64,000 nt of DNA, from NCBI GenBank assembly GCA_005765155.1, contig VCCP01000001.1, positions 248,001-312,000 on the forward strand, read 5' to 3'. The first letter of the stretch is position 1. The number at the start of each line of letters is the position of its first letter. Below, in pieces: positions 35,501 through 46,073 of the stretch. Both the position numbers and the translations under genes were made by a program. This DNA is from Zelopaecilomyces penicillatus. Its lineage: Eukaryota; Ascomycota; Sordariomycetes; Hypocreales; Pseudodiploosporaceae. The notes beneath the pieces are model-generated. The model had not been told where the DNA came from. It was given only the letters and a program-made list of their open reading frames with translations, and ran no database searches.

Positions 35501-35847
35501 TGAAATGATACCGCCCCTGCCTTTCTTTGACTTGGAATGTGTAGTTGTGACTGAGCTGAACATTGCACTGAGTCAGTCATGCAGTTGCTCAGTGGATTGC
35601 GAGACCGAGTCAGGCTTGGCCCAAGGTTTTGTGAGGTATTGCATTGAGTCAGCTCGAGAGTGGCGCTTAACTGAGTCAAGGAAATGGAGCTGAGCCATCT
35701 TGAAGATATCTCTGATCAGGGGTGATAAAGGTTATCGTGCTGCCACTTAAATACAGCAGCTTTCGCCTTTTTTAGTCCCAGCATCGACAAGACTATCTCA
35801 TCGAATTTTGTAACTTCAGCATTTCAACGCTTCATTCAGATTCTATA
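32573..35847. other. 3.3 kb gene-poor region
   Basis: No supported gene. It includes the transporter promoter (about 32573-33000) and a GC-richer stretch (33300-33850) with a 167-codon frame that I reject. The rest is AT-rich down to the CVNH gene. Four TGAGTCA sites lie in the last 540 bp. The transition from the housekeeping-like left half to the accessory right half occurs here. Confidence 0.45.
35315..35678. promoter_or_regulatory. cluster of four TGAGTCA (bZIP/AP-1-type) sites
   Basis: Exact TGAGTCA heptamers at 35315-35321, 35569-35575, 35645-35651 and 35672-35678, the last three within 110 bp and ending 170 bp before the CVNH start codon. This is the palindromic core bound by Gcn4/CPC1- and AP-1-like bZIP factors. 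By chance one is expected in about 8 kb (both strands). Confidence 0.55.
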
Positions 35848-36436
35848 ATGCATTTCTCATCAATAACTCTTGTTCTTGCTTCGGCTTTGTTGGCCACGAC
35901 GGAGGCAGCAGCAGGATTCGCCTCCAGATGCAGGAACTTTGTGCGTCAACTACCTACCCAACACTGCGTCTTGACTATCATTCGTTAACTGTGTTTATTT
36001 CTGCGCTCTAGGGACTGAACCCGTCAAATACAGGTGTATTCAGGGCAGAGTGCATCAATGCGGGCTCATACCGAGCTACCGAGATCAATCTGGATGGATG
36101 CATCGGAAATTCTGGCGGCAAACTCGTCGCGCCAGGGTAAGACACTTTTCCCTCAAGAATCCTTTGGGACTTGTCATCATGTAGCTGCATGCTAACACCA
36201 CTACAGCGACAAATTCCGCTCTAGCTGTTTCTCTTGTGGATTGACGGGAACTACCCAGCAGACTTCTTACATTTGTAATTGCAACAGTGGGATTCAGGGT
36301 CAAGTGAGGAATAGCGGCATCAATCTGAGTGAGATTTTTATGATATACTGACTGCGCCTATGCTGTTTGTAACCTAACATGTCTTGAAATAGATGGCATC
36401 CTGGGCGTTAGGAACGGCAGACTTTATTGCGACTAA
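35848..36436 (+). CDS. secreted CVNH (cyanovirin-N homology) domain protein
   Basis: Small secreted lectin-like protein of about 127 residues. Exons 35848-35940, 36012-36136, 36207-36328, 36393-36436. Signal peptide MHFSSITLVLASALLATTEA. The mature part is a tandem-half CVNH fold: first half GVFRAECINAGSYRATEINL then DGCIGNSGGKLVAPGDKF; second half SSCFSCGLTGTTQQTSYIC, then INLNGILGVRNGRLYCD at the C-terminus. The INL..CIGN..G.L and INLN.IL.V.NG.L.C elements are diagnostic. Extra cysteines over the usual number suggest more disulfides than cyanovirin. Such proteins bind mannose-type glycans; the role here is unknown. The last exon is only 44 nt. An upstream TGAGTCA cluster may control it. Confidence 0.82.
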
Positions 36437-38964
36437 GGGGATTTCTTTATAATATATAGTAAGGGTCTATGATTAGTGATGTGATAATTAGCCGCAATAA
36501 TTATAATCTCAATATCACATCATTTTAATACATGAAATTAAAGACATTGCCAAGGTTATATTTATAGTCTGAACAACATCCTACGGAGGCATAGAAGTTC
36601 TATTCTATTGCGATAGCTAAATGTTAAGCTTTTGACGTTATTATGACCTCTTGTTTTTAACTATTCATGCTATTTGGAAGATAGCAGGCCAATCCAAATA
36701 CCGTTAAGGTAAATGGGGTAGGACATATATTAAACTCACAACATAGCTTGGTCTGCGCTGTCACTGACTATATGAGAAGTCAGTAATCAGCACAAGGTAC
36801 ATAGGTTACCTATATAAACCCTTTGTTATACAGCGTGAATTGTTTTATAAACACAAATATTGGAATTAGTTAGTGGTGTTGTTTATTGAAGCATTGACAG
36901 TTTAATTGTGATTATTTGAAGCGATATAATTATAAATAGACTGACCAAAGTTGAATGATCTCATTACAGTAAATTATAGAATACAAACCGAGCATAACAT
37001 AGGCAGCTATAGTTACTCCAAGTGCTGCAGGCTTTGCAGTTAGGTATATAATTGTATTGGTTATGCGATTCTGAAGATCAAGAAGGAGGCGCAAAGTTCA
37101 AAGGTTTACATGACAACCTAGAGGTATTTCAAACATAAAGTTGAGGATCTGTATTAGACAGAGAGAGCATACTGATAATTTACACAGAGCTTCTAAGCAA
37201 CATATAACTAGTAAACATCCCGTTGAATAGACTAGTATAAAGTAGGAAAAAAAAAACAGAGTTGATAGTGGTAGTACTAAAAAATCTAGTCATTCAGGCC
37301 TGTTTATTGTCTCGGCCAGAGTAACCATGGTTATATTGTCTTGTTAGTACCAGCGCAAGTATACTGAATGATATTATATATGCGTTATAGATGAGGCAAT
37401 AGACGCAAAACGTAGCGCTTCTTTTATCATGCTGTTGTTATTCTGTACAAACCAGCCTATGGTTCTCGCATTACAAATTCTAACCCTGTGTTGAGGCGTG
37501 GCAATCAATCGTCGATTGCAATTATTCTTTGACAGGTTACGGCTACACGACTTCGAACCGGCACAGGACTGTGAGACTGCATGCAAAATTTCAGACTGCC
37601 CAATCTGGTTGTCTTTATATGGATTTTATGACTCAGTGATCAGCGGTGATAGATGGAGGTGCTGTAAAAACAATAATTACGACATTGAGTAATCCAGTAC
37701 AGTTATGGACTAAGACGAATATTTCCCATCTATCTGAGCTATCTATCCTGACTAAACTATAAACAATGATACAATATACCGAAAGTGAAAGGATAAATTA
37801 ATGTTCTGATGAATGTGGTTGTGATGCACGTCCAAGATACTCGAGCTTTTAAGGTTTCTTTCACCAATACATCGGAAGAGCTCGGAATCGGGAGTTTGAG
37901 TGTATGGAAATGTTGGTCTACTCAAATATTCACAGCAGCAACACCTAACCTTTTATTCACAAACAACCACTAATCATATAAGCTGGTGTGGATGGATCGA
38001 TATAGCTTTCAGTTTTCGTACTCGGGTGGGTAGGTAACTAACTACATAAGGCATTGATGCTGCTGAGTGTTTATAAACCATGGTTTACCCCTATTTAGAA
38101 CTATAATATCCAGGGGCATAGAGTCTTTGGTTCATTGATGTGTCTTTATCGGCGAAATGGAGAGACACTTAGCTCTGGTGTCTCTCTTAGCTAGCCGAGG
38201 AGATGTGTTCCTCCGTTTCGTTAAAGCAACTTGATAAGCTGAGGACCTAGTGGTTGCCCGCATTCTATACCCTTGCTGCTAATTAGTGCGTGATGAAACA
38301 GGTCCACAAGAGATGAGATGTGATAATGGCCATACTCTACTTGTAGAAAAGTATGTTTATGTATGGGATGTTAAATAGTTGTATTTAGTAGTTTACTACG
38401 GTCATGAATTAATCCCTCTTAGAACAGCGCGGGGCAATATGTTAGCGAGGTTGTAGCCACACACCCCCTCTAGCTTCAAAGACTGGAATCTACTATAATT
38501 CAAAGCTATCTAATGCATACTCAGCTTCTTGTCTCTTTTCGCTCCGCGTACAGCTTAATCTAACCCTCTTCATACATGCCGCATAGCGCTTTGTCCCCTT
38601 GGCAAAAGCAATTTGGACCCACAAGGTAATCCAACACCGTACTAGTAATTGTCGGATAATAGATAAAGTCGGGTGCATTCAATCACTGTAGTGGGAGCAT
38701 CGTAGATCTGTTTGGATCTCTCCATGACCCCACTTTATGCTTAGTTTATGTAGTATTATCCGACACACACAGGGGGGTGAGTTCTAATTAATTACACATG
38801 ATCCACGTTGGTGAGACAGTAGTTCCTCGATTTCAATCGGTTCACTAGACAGACGCCCCCCCTTCTATGCGAACTACACAGCAGCTTCCGCCTAGTATAA
38901 AGACATCCGGATCTAATCCTCCATAGTAAGCATCTTATATATATAGTTGTTTTCTGTACCGTAA
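36437..38964. other. AT-rich gene desert
   Basis: About 2.5 kb dominated by A and T, with frequent TATA-like stretches and no open frame above about 70 codons. I see no transposase, LTR or tRNA in it. It is compatible with an old RIP-mutated repeat or an AT isochore boundary. Confidence 0.5.
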
Positions 38965-40334
38965 ATGCCCACCATACATGTGCCTAATATCACGACCAAG
39001 ATGTTCTCCCTTTACAATTATTATTATTATTCCCTACCCAGTATGTGGGTAGTTGCCAGCCCACTCATTCCCATTATGGGGCTTTTCTTCTCCAACATCA
39101 CTTTTCATAACAAGGCCACCCGAATGGCTGTTATTTCCGCATCTTTACTAGCCACTGTGATGATTGTGCTTACAGTGAATATTGATAACAAGATGTGGGC
39201 CTACTTTGTAGGACTTTTTGCGGCTTGGAACACTCTGCGCACTATGATGTTGTTTTGGATCTACGAGCCTCGGAAGGATTTTCTTACCATTCGCCTTACT
39301 CGAAACCATCAGACAGGATCTTTAAGAATAGAATGGGTAGCATATCCGACCTCTGTGGGCTTGAAGAGATTGGCCTGGGTAGTCGATTTGTTTCTAGACT
39401 TTCGTGCAATTGCGTGGTGTTACTCTGCGAAAGATGGCCGTCCCTGTACATTCCACCGCAAGGATGAGCAGCCCAGGATGCTAAAGCTGCAGAGGGAGGA
39501 GAGCAATCTATCAAGAACTATGCTTTTTATGAGCGGCCGTGCGACTTTAGCATTGGTCTGGATTGATCTCTGTCAAACCTCACTCTTTCCCCGCTACCAA
39601 GCGGAAATGCCACTTCCTCCTCCTCCTCACTACGACATGGCGTTGTTGCAGCACAGCCAAAGGAGTGTGCTGCTACTAACGGCAGTGAAGCTTGCAACGT
39701 TCTACACAGCTTCCTTCGCGTTGATTGATATCGCATATTCAGGCACATGCATTTTGTCTGCAATTCTATTCACGTTTGGCTCTGAGACATCTCTGGTTGG
39801 CGTTGCACAAGGGAGCCCATGGGGGGGTCTAAAGGCCGTGTGCGATTATGGCATCGGTGGTGAGCGACGCCTTGCGTGTATCTGAGTTTCGTTTTACACA
39901 GCTAACCTTTTTGTGTGAGTGTAGGATTCTGGAGCAAGGGCTGGCATAACTACCTCCAGTTGGGGTTCCGAACAATTGCAAACAGACTTGCACCCATTGA
40001 CAAACGGCAACAAGGGAAGTTTGGGCGGTTTCTCCCCGTCGGTATTAGTTTTGGACTCTCTGGCATCATACACATGTGTGCCTCGATGATGTTTCGGGAA
40101 AATAACAAACCCATCAAAGGCCAGTTGGTCTTCTTTTTATTGCAGCCCATTGGCATCCTGTGCCAATCCATCTTGCTAGGTCCGTTGAAGAAGATAGCCA
40201 GTGGTGGGGTTTCAAGTTCGATGATTTACTCAATTTGTTGTGTAACATGGCTTTATTACACGCTCCCGATCATGGTCGACGACCTTCTTATGGCTGGATT
40301 CTGGAATGTTCGCCTGGCACCTCTGCTTAGATAG
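38965..40334 (+). CDS. MBOAT/wax-synthase-like membrane acyltransferase
   Basis: Integral membrane O-acyltransferase of about 434 residues. Exons 38965-39859 and 39925-40334 (intron GTGAGC..GTAG). Several hydrophobic helices are visible (MWVVASPLIPIMGLFF, VISASLLATVMIVLTV, VLLLTAVKLATFYTASFALI). The wax-synthase signature falls at the exon junction: GIGGFWSKGWHNYLQLGFRT, then GISFGLSGIIHMCASMMF with the invariant histidine. This family esterifies alcohols, including terpenoid and other metabolite hydroxyls in fungal clusters. Start choice is 38965 or the internal ATG at 39001. The gene faces a P450 on the opposite strand and lies 3.4 kb from a second P450, which suggests a tailoring role. Confidence 0.82.
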
Positions 40335-40710
40335 TTATGATATTACAGTTTATTCAAGAAGGTTGCCTACTCTCAAGTAAGTCGTGTTAAAGTAAAACAG
40401 GTTTCACTATGAGTAGGCAGGTATCACAACAGCTGATGCATAAGGCCCTGTTATCCCCAAGCTGGGTCAATACCAGCACCACATCTGAATCCAGGGCTCA
40501 TGACAAGCACGCAGTAGAATTGAAGAATAAGCTTGTGGTGGGTGCACATGCAATTAATTTCAGTAATGCTCCGAGTCTTTCACTCGGGGACAGACGCCTC
40601 AATTGCTACGTGAATCTTTCCCACTACATGAATGCCGTGCTAACTGTATGTTGCTACGCTACGCCAATCAATGGCTGCCACTCAGCATCTTGATCCAACC
40701 ACCACCCTGT
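40335..40710. other. convergent intergenic region
   Basis: About 375 bp between the stops of the acyltransferase and the first P450; no gene. Confidence 0.5.
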
Positions 40711-42421
40711 TTACTGATTCCTTCCTCTGATGTAAACTGGCCAAGAATGCGGCATTACACTAACCCGGGCTTTCCATTTCCATTCCTGGTCTGGATTCAC
40801 CTGATGGATATCGTAGTCACGCAGAAGCGTTGCGCAGATCTTGGAGAGCTCAATCTTGGCCAGGTTCTGACCAGGGCATGAGCCATACCCAGCACCAAAC
40901 TAGGTCTACGTTAGCAAGAATGAACTCTCTCTGGTTCAGGTGTAAAAGGTCGCTCACAGGTATAAAATACCTCTCTCGAACATCGATCCCCTTGTCGAAC
41001 CATCTATTGGGATTGAATTCATCCGCGTCGGGTCCCCATATCTCTTTTGAGCGATGCATTATCCAGGCATTTACAGAGAGGATCGTACCGGAGGGGAAAA
41101 AGCGACCGCCAATATCCAAACCAGCTGCCCCGACCTCTCGAGCCAGCCCAAATGCTATCGGATTGAAGAGGCGCTGTGATTCTTTGATACATGCCTGCAG
41201 GAAAGGCAATTTCTGAGCATCTGCAAACGTAACGACAGGCGATTTGAGTAGCCCTTGCGCTTGGGCTGTATCAAACTCATTCCTCAGCTGCTCTATTGCT
41301 TTGGCATTGCGGATGACATGATATATAAACGACTGTATTCCAATGGATATTGTATCCGCACTTGCTCCGACAGCAATTGTAGTATAAGCGTAAATGTCCT
41401 TCGTTGTTAGCTTATGCGGATCATTTTCATGTGCCTTGAGCCAGTGGCTTAGCATATCAAACCGAGCATCATTATTGCTTCGCCTCTCGTCCAGAGCTTT
41501 GATGGTGGTGTTGAATAGGTGGCCCATGGGAAGCAACTTCAGAGAGGTCACTATCGGGTTACCAATGAACAAGGTATGAAGAACGTTTGAGAAGCCAGCC
41601 ACACCCGCATACAAGTTTAGAGCCACGGCATTGGAAATAGAATTGCCAATATCCACCCCAGCTTGCTGAAAGCCAAAGGGTTTCGAAAAAAGCACATCAC
41701 CTGCTATATCGTAGGTTGCATACGTAATGGATTTGCTAAGATCCACGGATGTCCGACTTTCTGCAAATCTATCCAACCATTCCTTAAAATCAAGAACGTG
41801 CACATCTATTTCACGTTCAGACTGGAGAAGATTGGTCAGAGTGTAGGCGGCTGCAAACTGCTTGGAGCGCTCAATCTTTGCTTTTGGCTCCAGTGTAGAA
41901 AACGGGTTTTGGAATCGGTAATCCGGTATCGCCATTGCCTTGTACCATGGTGCCTATTAAAATGACAGTTTTTATTAGACCTTCCATGTTCAATTCAGCG
42001 AGTAGAAATCTCTGCTTAGGCGGCCTACCTTTTGGAGTGGGTTGAGTAAAACCTTGGTGATGGCTTCAGGGTGGCAGACGCTGACTTCGTTGTGCGATAT
42101 ACGAATAAACGGTCCTGAATGTTTTAAAAGAATCAATCAAATGAATATCAGAAGGCAATCCCTGGCAGTATTAGACAGAGGGAGACAGAGTGATTTACCG
42201 TGGCGTCGGTGCAGTTCAAGCAATCGTGGGGCATGGTCGCCAGTGAAAATGTGTACCAAGTGCCACAAGCGTGAAAAGGACGCTGATAGCGGTCCGGGCA
42301 CATCACTCAGAGAGCTCCAGTATCGACGGCGAGCAACGACGACGGTCGCAACAACACAGAAAATACTTGCCCAAACAGGCCATGTGGGTAGTATGGAAAA
42401 GAGGTCTTGCAGCAAAGCCAT
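40711..42421 (-). CDS. cytochrome P450 (first of two)
   Basis: Membrane-anchored heme monooxygenase of about 497 residues. Four exons: 42421-42199, 42114-42029, 41953-40958, 40899-40711. The N-terminal anchor is FSILPTWPVWASIFCVVATV, followed by the DVPGPLSAS proline region. The I-helix reads TTIAVGASADTISIG (A-x-x-A-D-T), K-helix ESQR, PERF-like region FNPNRWFD, and the heme loop FGAGYGSCPGQNLAKIE is created by splicing exon 3 to exon 4. Resembles fungal CYP families that modify polyketides, terpenoids or alkaloids (pisatin demethylase-like). Divergent from the second P450 and convergent with the acyltransferase. Substrate unknown. Confidence 0.88.
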
Positions 42422-43644
42422 GGCGCTTTCATGAAAGGCTTGGTTGGGGGTCTTGAGTAATGTCAATGGCCGAGTGGCTAAGAGAGCTGATGATGTGTGA
42501 AGCAGCGCGTGTATAACCTGGTAGATCCGTTAGCCAAGTTTGGCACTGCTATTCAAGCTTTGAAGCTGTCCCTCGTATATGAAGCTGGTGGACTCTATGT
42601 GAGAATATGAATCTAGTTACCTGCGGTATTACAAAGCTTTCCCGGGTGTCCTATATCCTGTACAACGTAAGCCTTACCCCAATTACCAAAAGCGTCTGGA
42701 CGTACATGCGCGTTCGGCAGATATCACGGAGGTGTGTGTGTCATCCCACTTATTTTTATTATTATTTGCAACCCCCATTTTTGATACATGGCAGGCATCG
42801 TTGTTTTGAATCAGATCTCTAGTCTGGCAAAGCAAAAAAAAAAAGAGTCGCCCGCTTGGTTTGCCACTAGAATACCCGAGGTGGGTGGTCTTAGATGACA
42901 ATTTTGTTTTGTTTTGTTTCTCGCTTCTCGCATTGAGGGGTAGAATCACCATGTGCAAACTAGTAAGCGTCAATGAGTCTGTGACTTTCAGATGATCATG
43001 GAAAGATGACCTTGGGATGCCAAGACCAACTACACCTGCATCCCTTTTTGTCTCTCACATCCGAGACCAGACTTGTGACTGTCGTATTTGACCCTCTCAG
43101 CCAGTCCAAGCACCAGTGTCTCCAAATATTTCTCCGTAATTCTCCATCCTACATTATCCACCCCGCCCCTGCTGATTCGGCCAAGCGCGGAAATAAGCGA
43201 CCGCAAATAATATCCAATATCTAGATAGGTAGTTGCAGATCAATTGAGAAGATGGCCTAATAAGGAATACAACCCATATGAGGAATGTGGGATACCGAGA
43301 CACAAGCCAAGTTCAGTTTTCATTTTTGCAATACCACCACCCTTTTGATGCCACTAAAGCATCGAGTCAGGTCAACTCCAATGGCTCTAACAAAATAATT
43401 AGACACCCTTTATTCCTGTTCTGGAAGCACCGTCGCGTATGAAAGACGTACTATGTAGTAACTAAAGTGTTTCCTAGCGTTAATTCCCCTCCCCGCAACG
43501 GCGATATTATATGCGGCTTGTCTAAATGTTCCACACTAAGCTGGACAAGTACACAACTACTGTGGGTGTACATCCGACTATTCGTACGACTTCAAATTAA
43601 GTTCCGGCTACTATCATTACCTGGAGAAAGGGTTTGTGATTTTT

Positions 43645-43680
<36 letters not shown>

Positions 43681-43726
43681 ATTTAGAGTCACTATTATTA
43701 ACTAAAGATATATAACAGAAGACTAC
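42422..43726. other. divergent promoter region between two P450 genes
   Basis: About 1.3 kb shared upstream region that could coordinate both P450 genes. It ends with a 34-base C run close to the second P450. No gene. Confidence 0.5.
43647..43680. repeat. poly-C run (34 bases)
   Basis: Thirty-four C residues in a row, 47 bp before the ATG of the second P450. Such a run can form G-quadruplex (minus strand) or i-motif structures and is prone to length errors in assemblies. Confidence 0.95.
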
Positions 43727-45582
43727 ATGCAATGTCAGGATGTAATGCCAGAATCTAATTTTGTTCTTGCAATGACTTTCCGAGTTCCCATTCAGATCCA
43801 GATAGCTCTGCTTGCAGCTTTATTTTGGTCGTTATTGCGACGACTAGAATTCAGCCATGGCTTTCCATTGACATGCCTATGTTTGGCTATCATCACCAGC
43901 GTGAGCTGTTCTGTCACTTGGCGGCTTGTTACAAAGTACCAACTCAGTGCTCTGAAAGACCTTCCCGGACCAAAGGTAATGATAAACTCTCAATTATCTT
44001 ATTTTATAAGAGAAAGACTAATTTAACAAATACATTGTATAAGATCCGAAACCCTATTATTGGGCATATTTATGCTATATTCGACCATCCTATTGGCTCC
44101 ATTCTTGGTAAATGGCTAGAGACGATCCCAAATAATGGATTATTGAGATTCCATGGTGTTTTGGGAGCCGAGTATGTTGTTGTCGCTAGTGCCAAGGGCC
44201 TCTCCGATGTCTTAACCCACCGAGCATACGACTTTGAGAAAGCCACTGCGCTGAGGCGGTTCACTGGACGATTCATTGGCAAAGGTCTTGCGGTCGAAGA
44301 AGGTGATTCGCATAGACTGCTGCGGAAGCTTGTATCGCCAGTCTTCCTGCAACGACGAATCGATTCTCTAAAGCCTATTATATCTTCCAAAGCGCGGCAA
44401 CTTGCAGAAAATTTGCGCCGTCTTGCGTCTGATGCAGACACCTCTAGCAAGCCCCAACAAGATGGCCAAAGTCCTGGGTCAGTGAGTGTGGATATAGGTC
44501 TCTGGACCAGTCGAGTTGCTCTCGATATCGCGTGTGTGATAGGGCTGGGCATTGACCCTAACACTGTATCCGATGCCAAAAATGAGCTTTTTGCTGCATA
44601 TAACGCCATCTTTGGCTGTTCAGAAGCAAAGAAACAGCACTTCATGTGGCATAATTCGGCCCCATCATGGCTTATGAAGTTGTTTCCGTCTAGTATCGAC
44701 GCTGAAATGGACGAAGCATATGCGATTGCTAGGACTGTTGTGCGGAAGATCACAGATGCCAGATTTGAAGCAGAAGGCGGCAAGTCTTCAGTAACTGAAG
44801 CAGAAGCTTCCGACTATCTAACCACTCTCGTTCGGTCAGGCAGCCTCAGCCCGGAGACGTGTGTTGAACAGTGTTTAATGATACTAGCTGCTGGGTAAGC
44901 TTTTTTTTAACACCAACTAATTGACCTCATCACGCTAACAAACAATCCAAGCCATGAAACAACAGCAAGCACAATTTCTTGGGCACTATACGAACTCGGG
45001 CTGAATACAAAGTTACAAGACTCACTGCGAAGCGAGTTATTCAACTACACCACTCCATCCTTACTAGATGAAGACATAAACAACAACATCAACAATATTG
45101 ACCGTGCTCCTCTACTTACAGCCATTTGCAGTGAGACTATGCGGCTGCACCCCGCTATTCCCATGACAATTCGCAAGTCAATTTGCGAGACGGTCATCGA
45201 CGGGCAACGCATACCAGCAGGAACCTACATTGTCATCCCTGTGGATGCGATCAACAAATCGGTGAACTTCTGGGGCGCAGATGCGGCTGAGTTTAAACCG
45301 CAGCGATGGATGGATACCCATGAGAAACTCAAAACGGGTTCCACTGGCGGTTCGACTTCGCATTACGGCTTTGCAACATACTTGCATGGCCCACGATCCT
45401 GTATTGGGAAATCACTGGCGATGGTGGAGGTTAGGAGGATGGTTGCTGCTATTATCAGTAACTTCGAGGTTAAAGTGCCTGCAGGAGTGCTCCCTCAGCC
45501 GATGGGCTTCATCACAGTGCGGCCAGTGGAGGGTTCTGTGATACAGCTTTGGCCGTTGGATAATTGTACCAAGGCTACCTAG
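43727..45582 (+). CDS. cytochrome P450 (second of two)
   Basis: Heme monooxygenase of about 576 residues. Exons 43727-43975, 44044-44894, 44952-45582. Two N-terminal hydrophobic segments (VPIQIQIALLAALFWSLLRR and TCLCLAIITSVSCSVTW) precede ALKDLPGPK. I-helix AAGHETTASTISWALYELG (the G-H-E-T-T comes from splicing exon 2 to exon 3), K-helix ETMRLHPAIP (E-x-x-R), PERF region FKPQRWMD, heme loop YLHGPRSCIGKSLAMVE with the Cys ligand. The class resembles benzoate/long-chain or sterol-like CYP families rather than the first P450. ATGs at 43745 and 43772 are alternative starts. Part of the small cluster with the acyltransferase. Confidence 0.87.
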
Positions 45583-46073
45583 GTAGTAGTTATAGGTAAC
45601 AATCATCGTTTGTTGAAGTAGCTTTTGTTCTTGTTATAGAGCGTGTTGATTTCTCATGGTTCTTAAAATGGGAAGAACTGAAAAGGATTGCCAAAACCCT
45701 TGAAGGAATTCCGTTTCTCATAATGAACTCGTTTAGGCGGGATACAGCGCAATAGTTTTGGATCGAAAAGTTATTAAATCTCACTCAAATCGCTGTTTCC
45801 TCACGGCCAAATCTGTGGGCGCTTAATTTCCTCAATCTGCAGGCGCTGGTTGTTGTGTTGGTCGGATGTCAAGATGCATCCAATCACGTAAGCGTGGCAT
45901 TTAAACCCTCGTTCAAAAGTCAGCCTCGTTGACTCTCTCAGATAACATCTTCCCCGCCTTTCTGTGCGTTTCAGCCAAGGGAAAAGGGCTGCAAAACGGA
46001 CACATTGTGGTCGACAAGCTCTTCAGACGCGCCGTTGCTTCGTGGCGAATGTCCGCAGCGGAAGTGATTTCCC
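45583..46073. other. intergenic spacer
   Basis: About 490 bp upstream of the NACHT gene; no gene seen. Confidence 0.5.

Noticed and set aside
37540..37580. tRNA-like ACTTCGAACCGGC stretch
   Set aside because: The TTCGAA core is there, but no acceptor stem or anticodon arm can be built around it.
36437..38964. possible transposon in the AT-rich desert
   Set aside because: No transposase or reverse transcriptase motifs and no terminal repeats could be found by eye; left as an unexplained AT-rich region.
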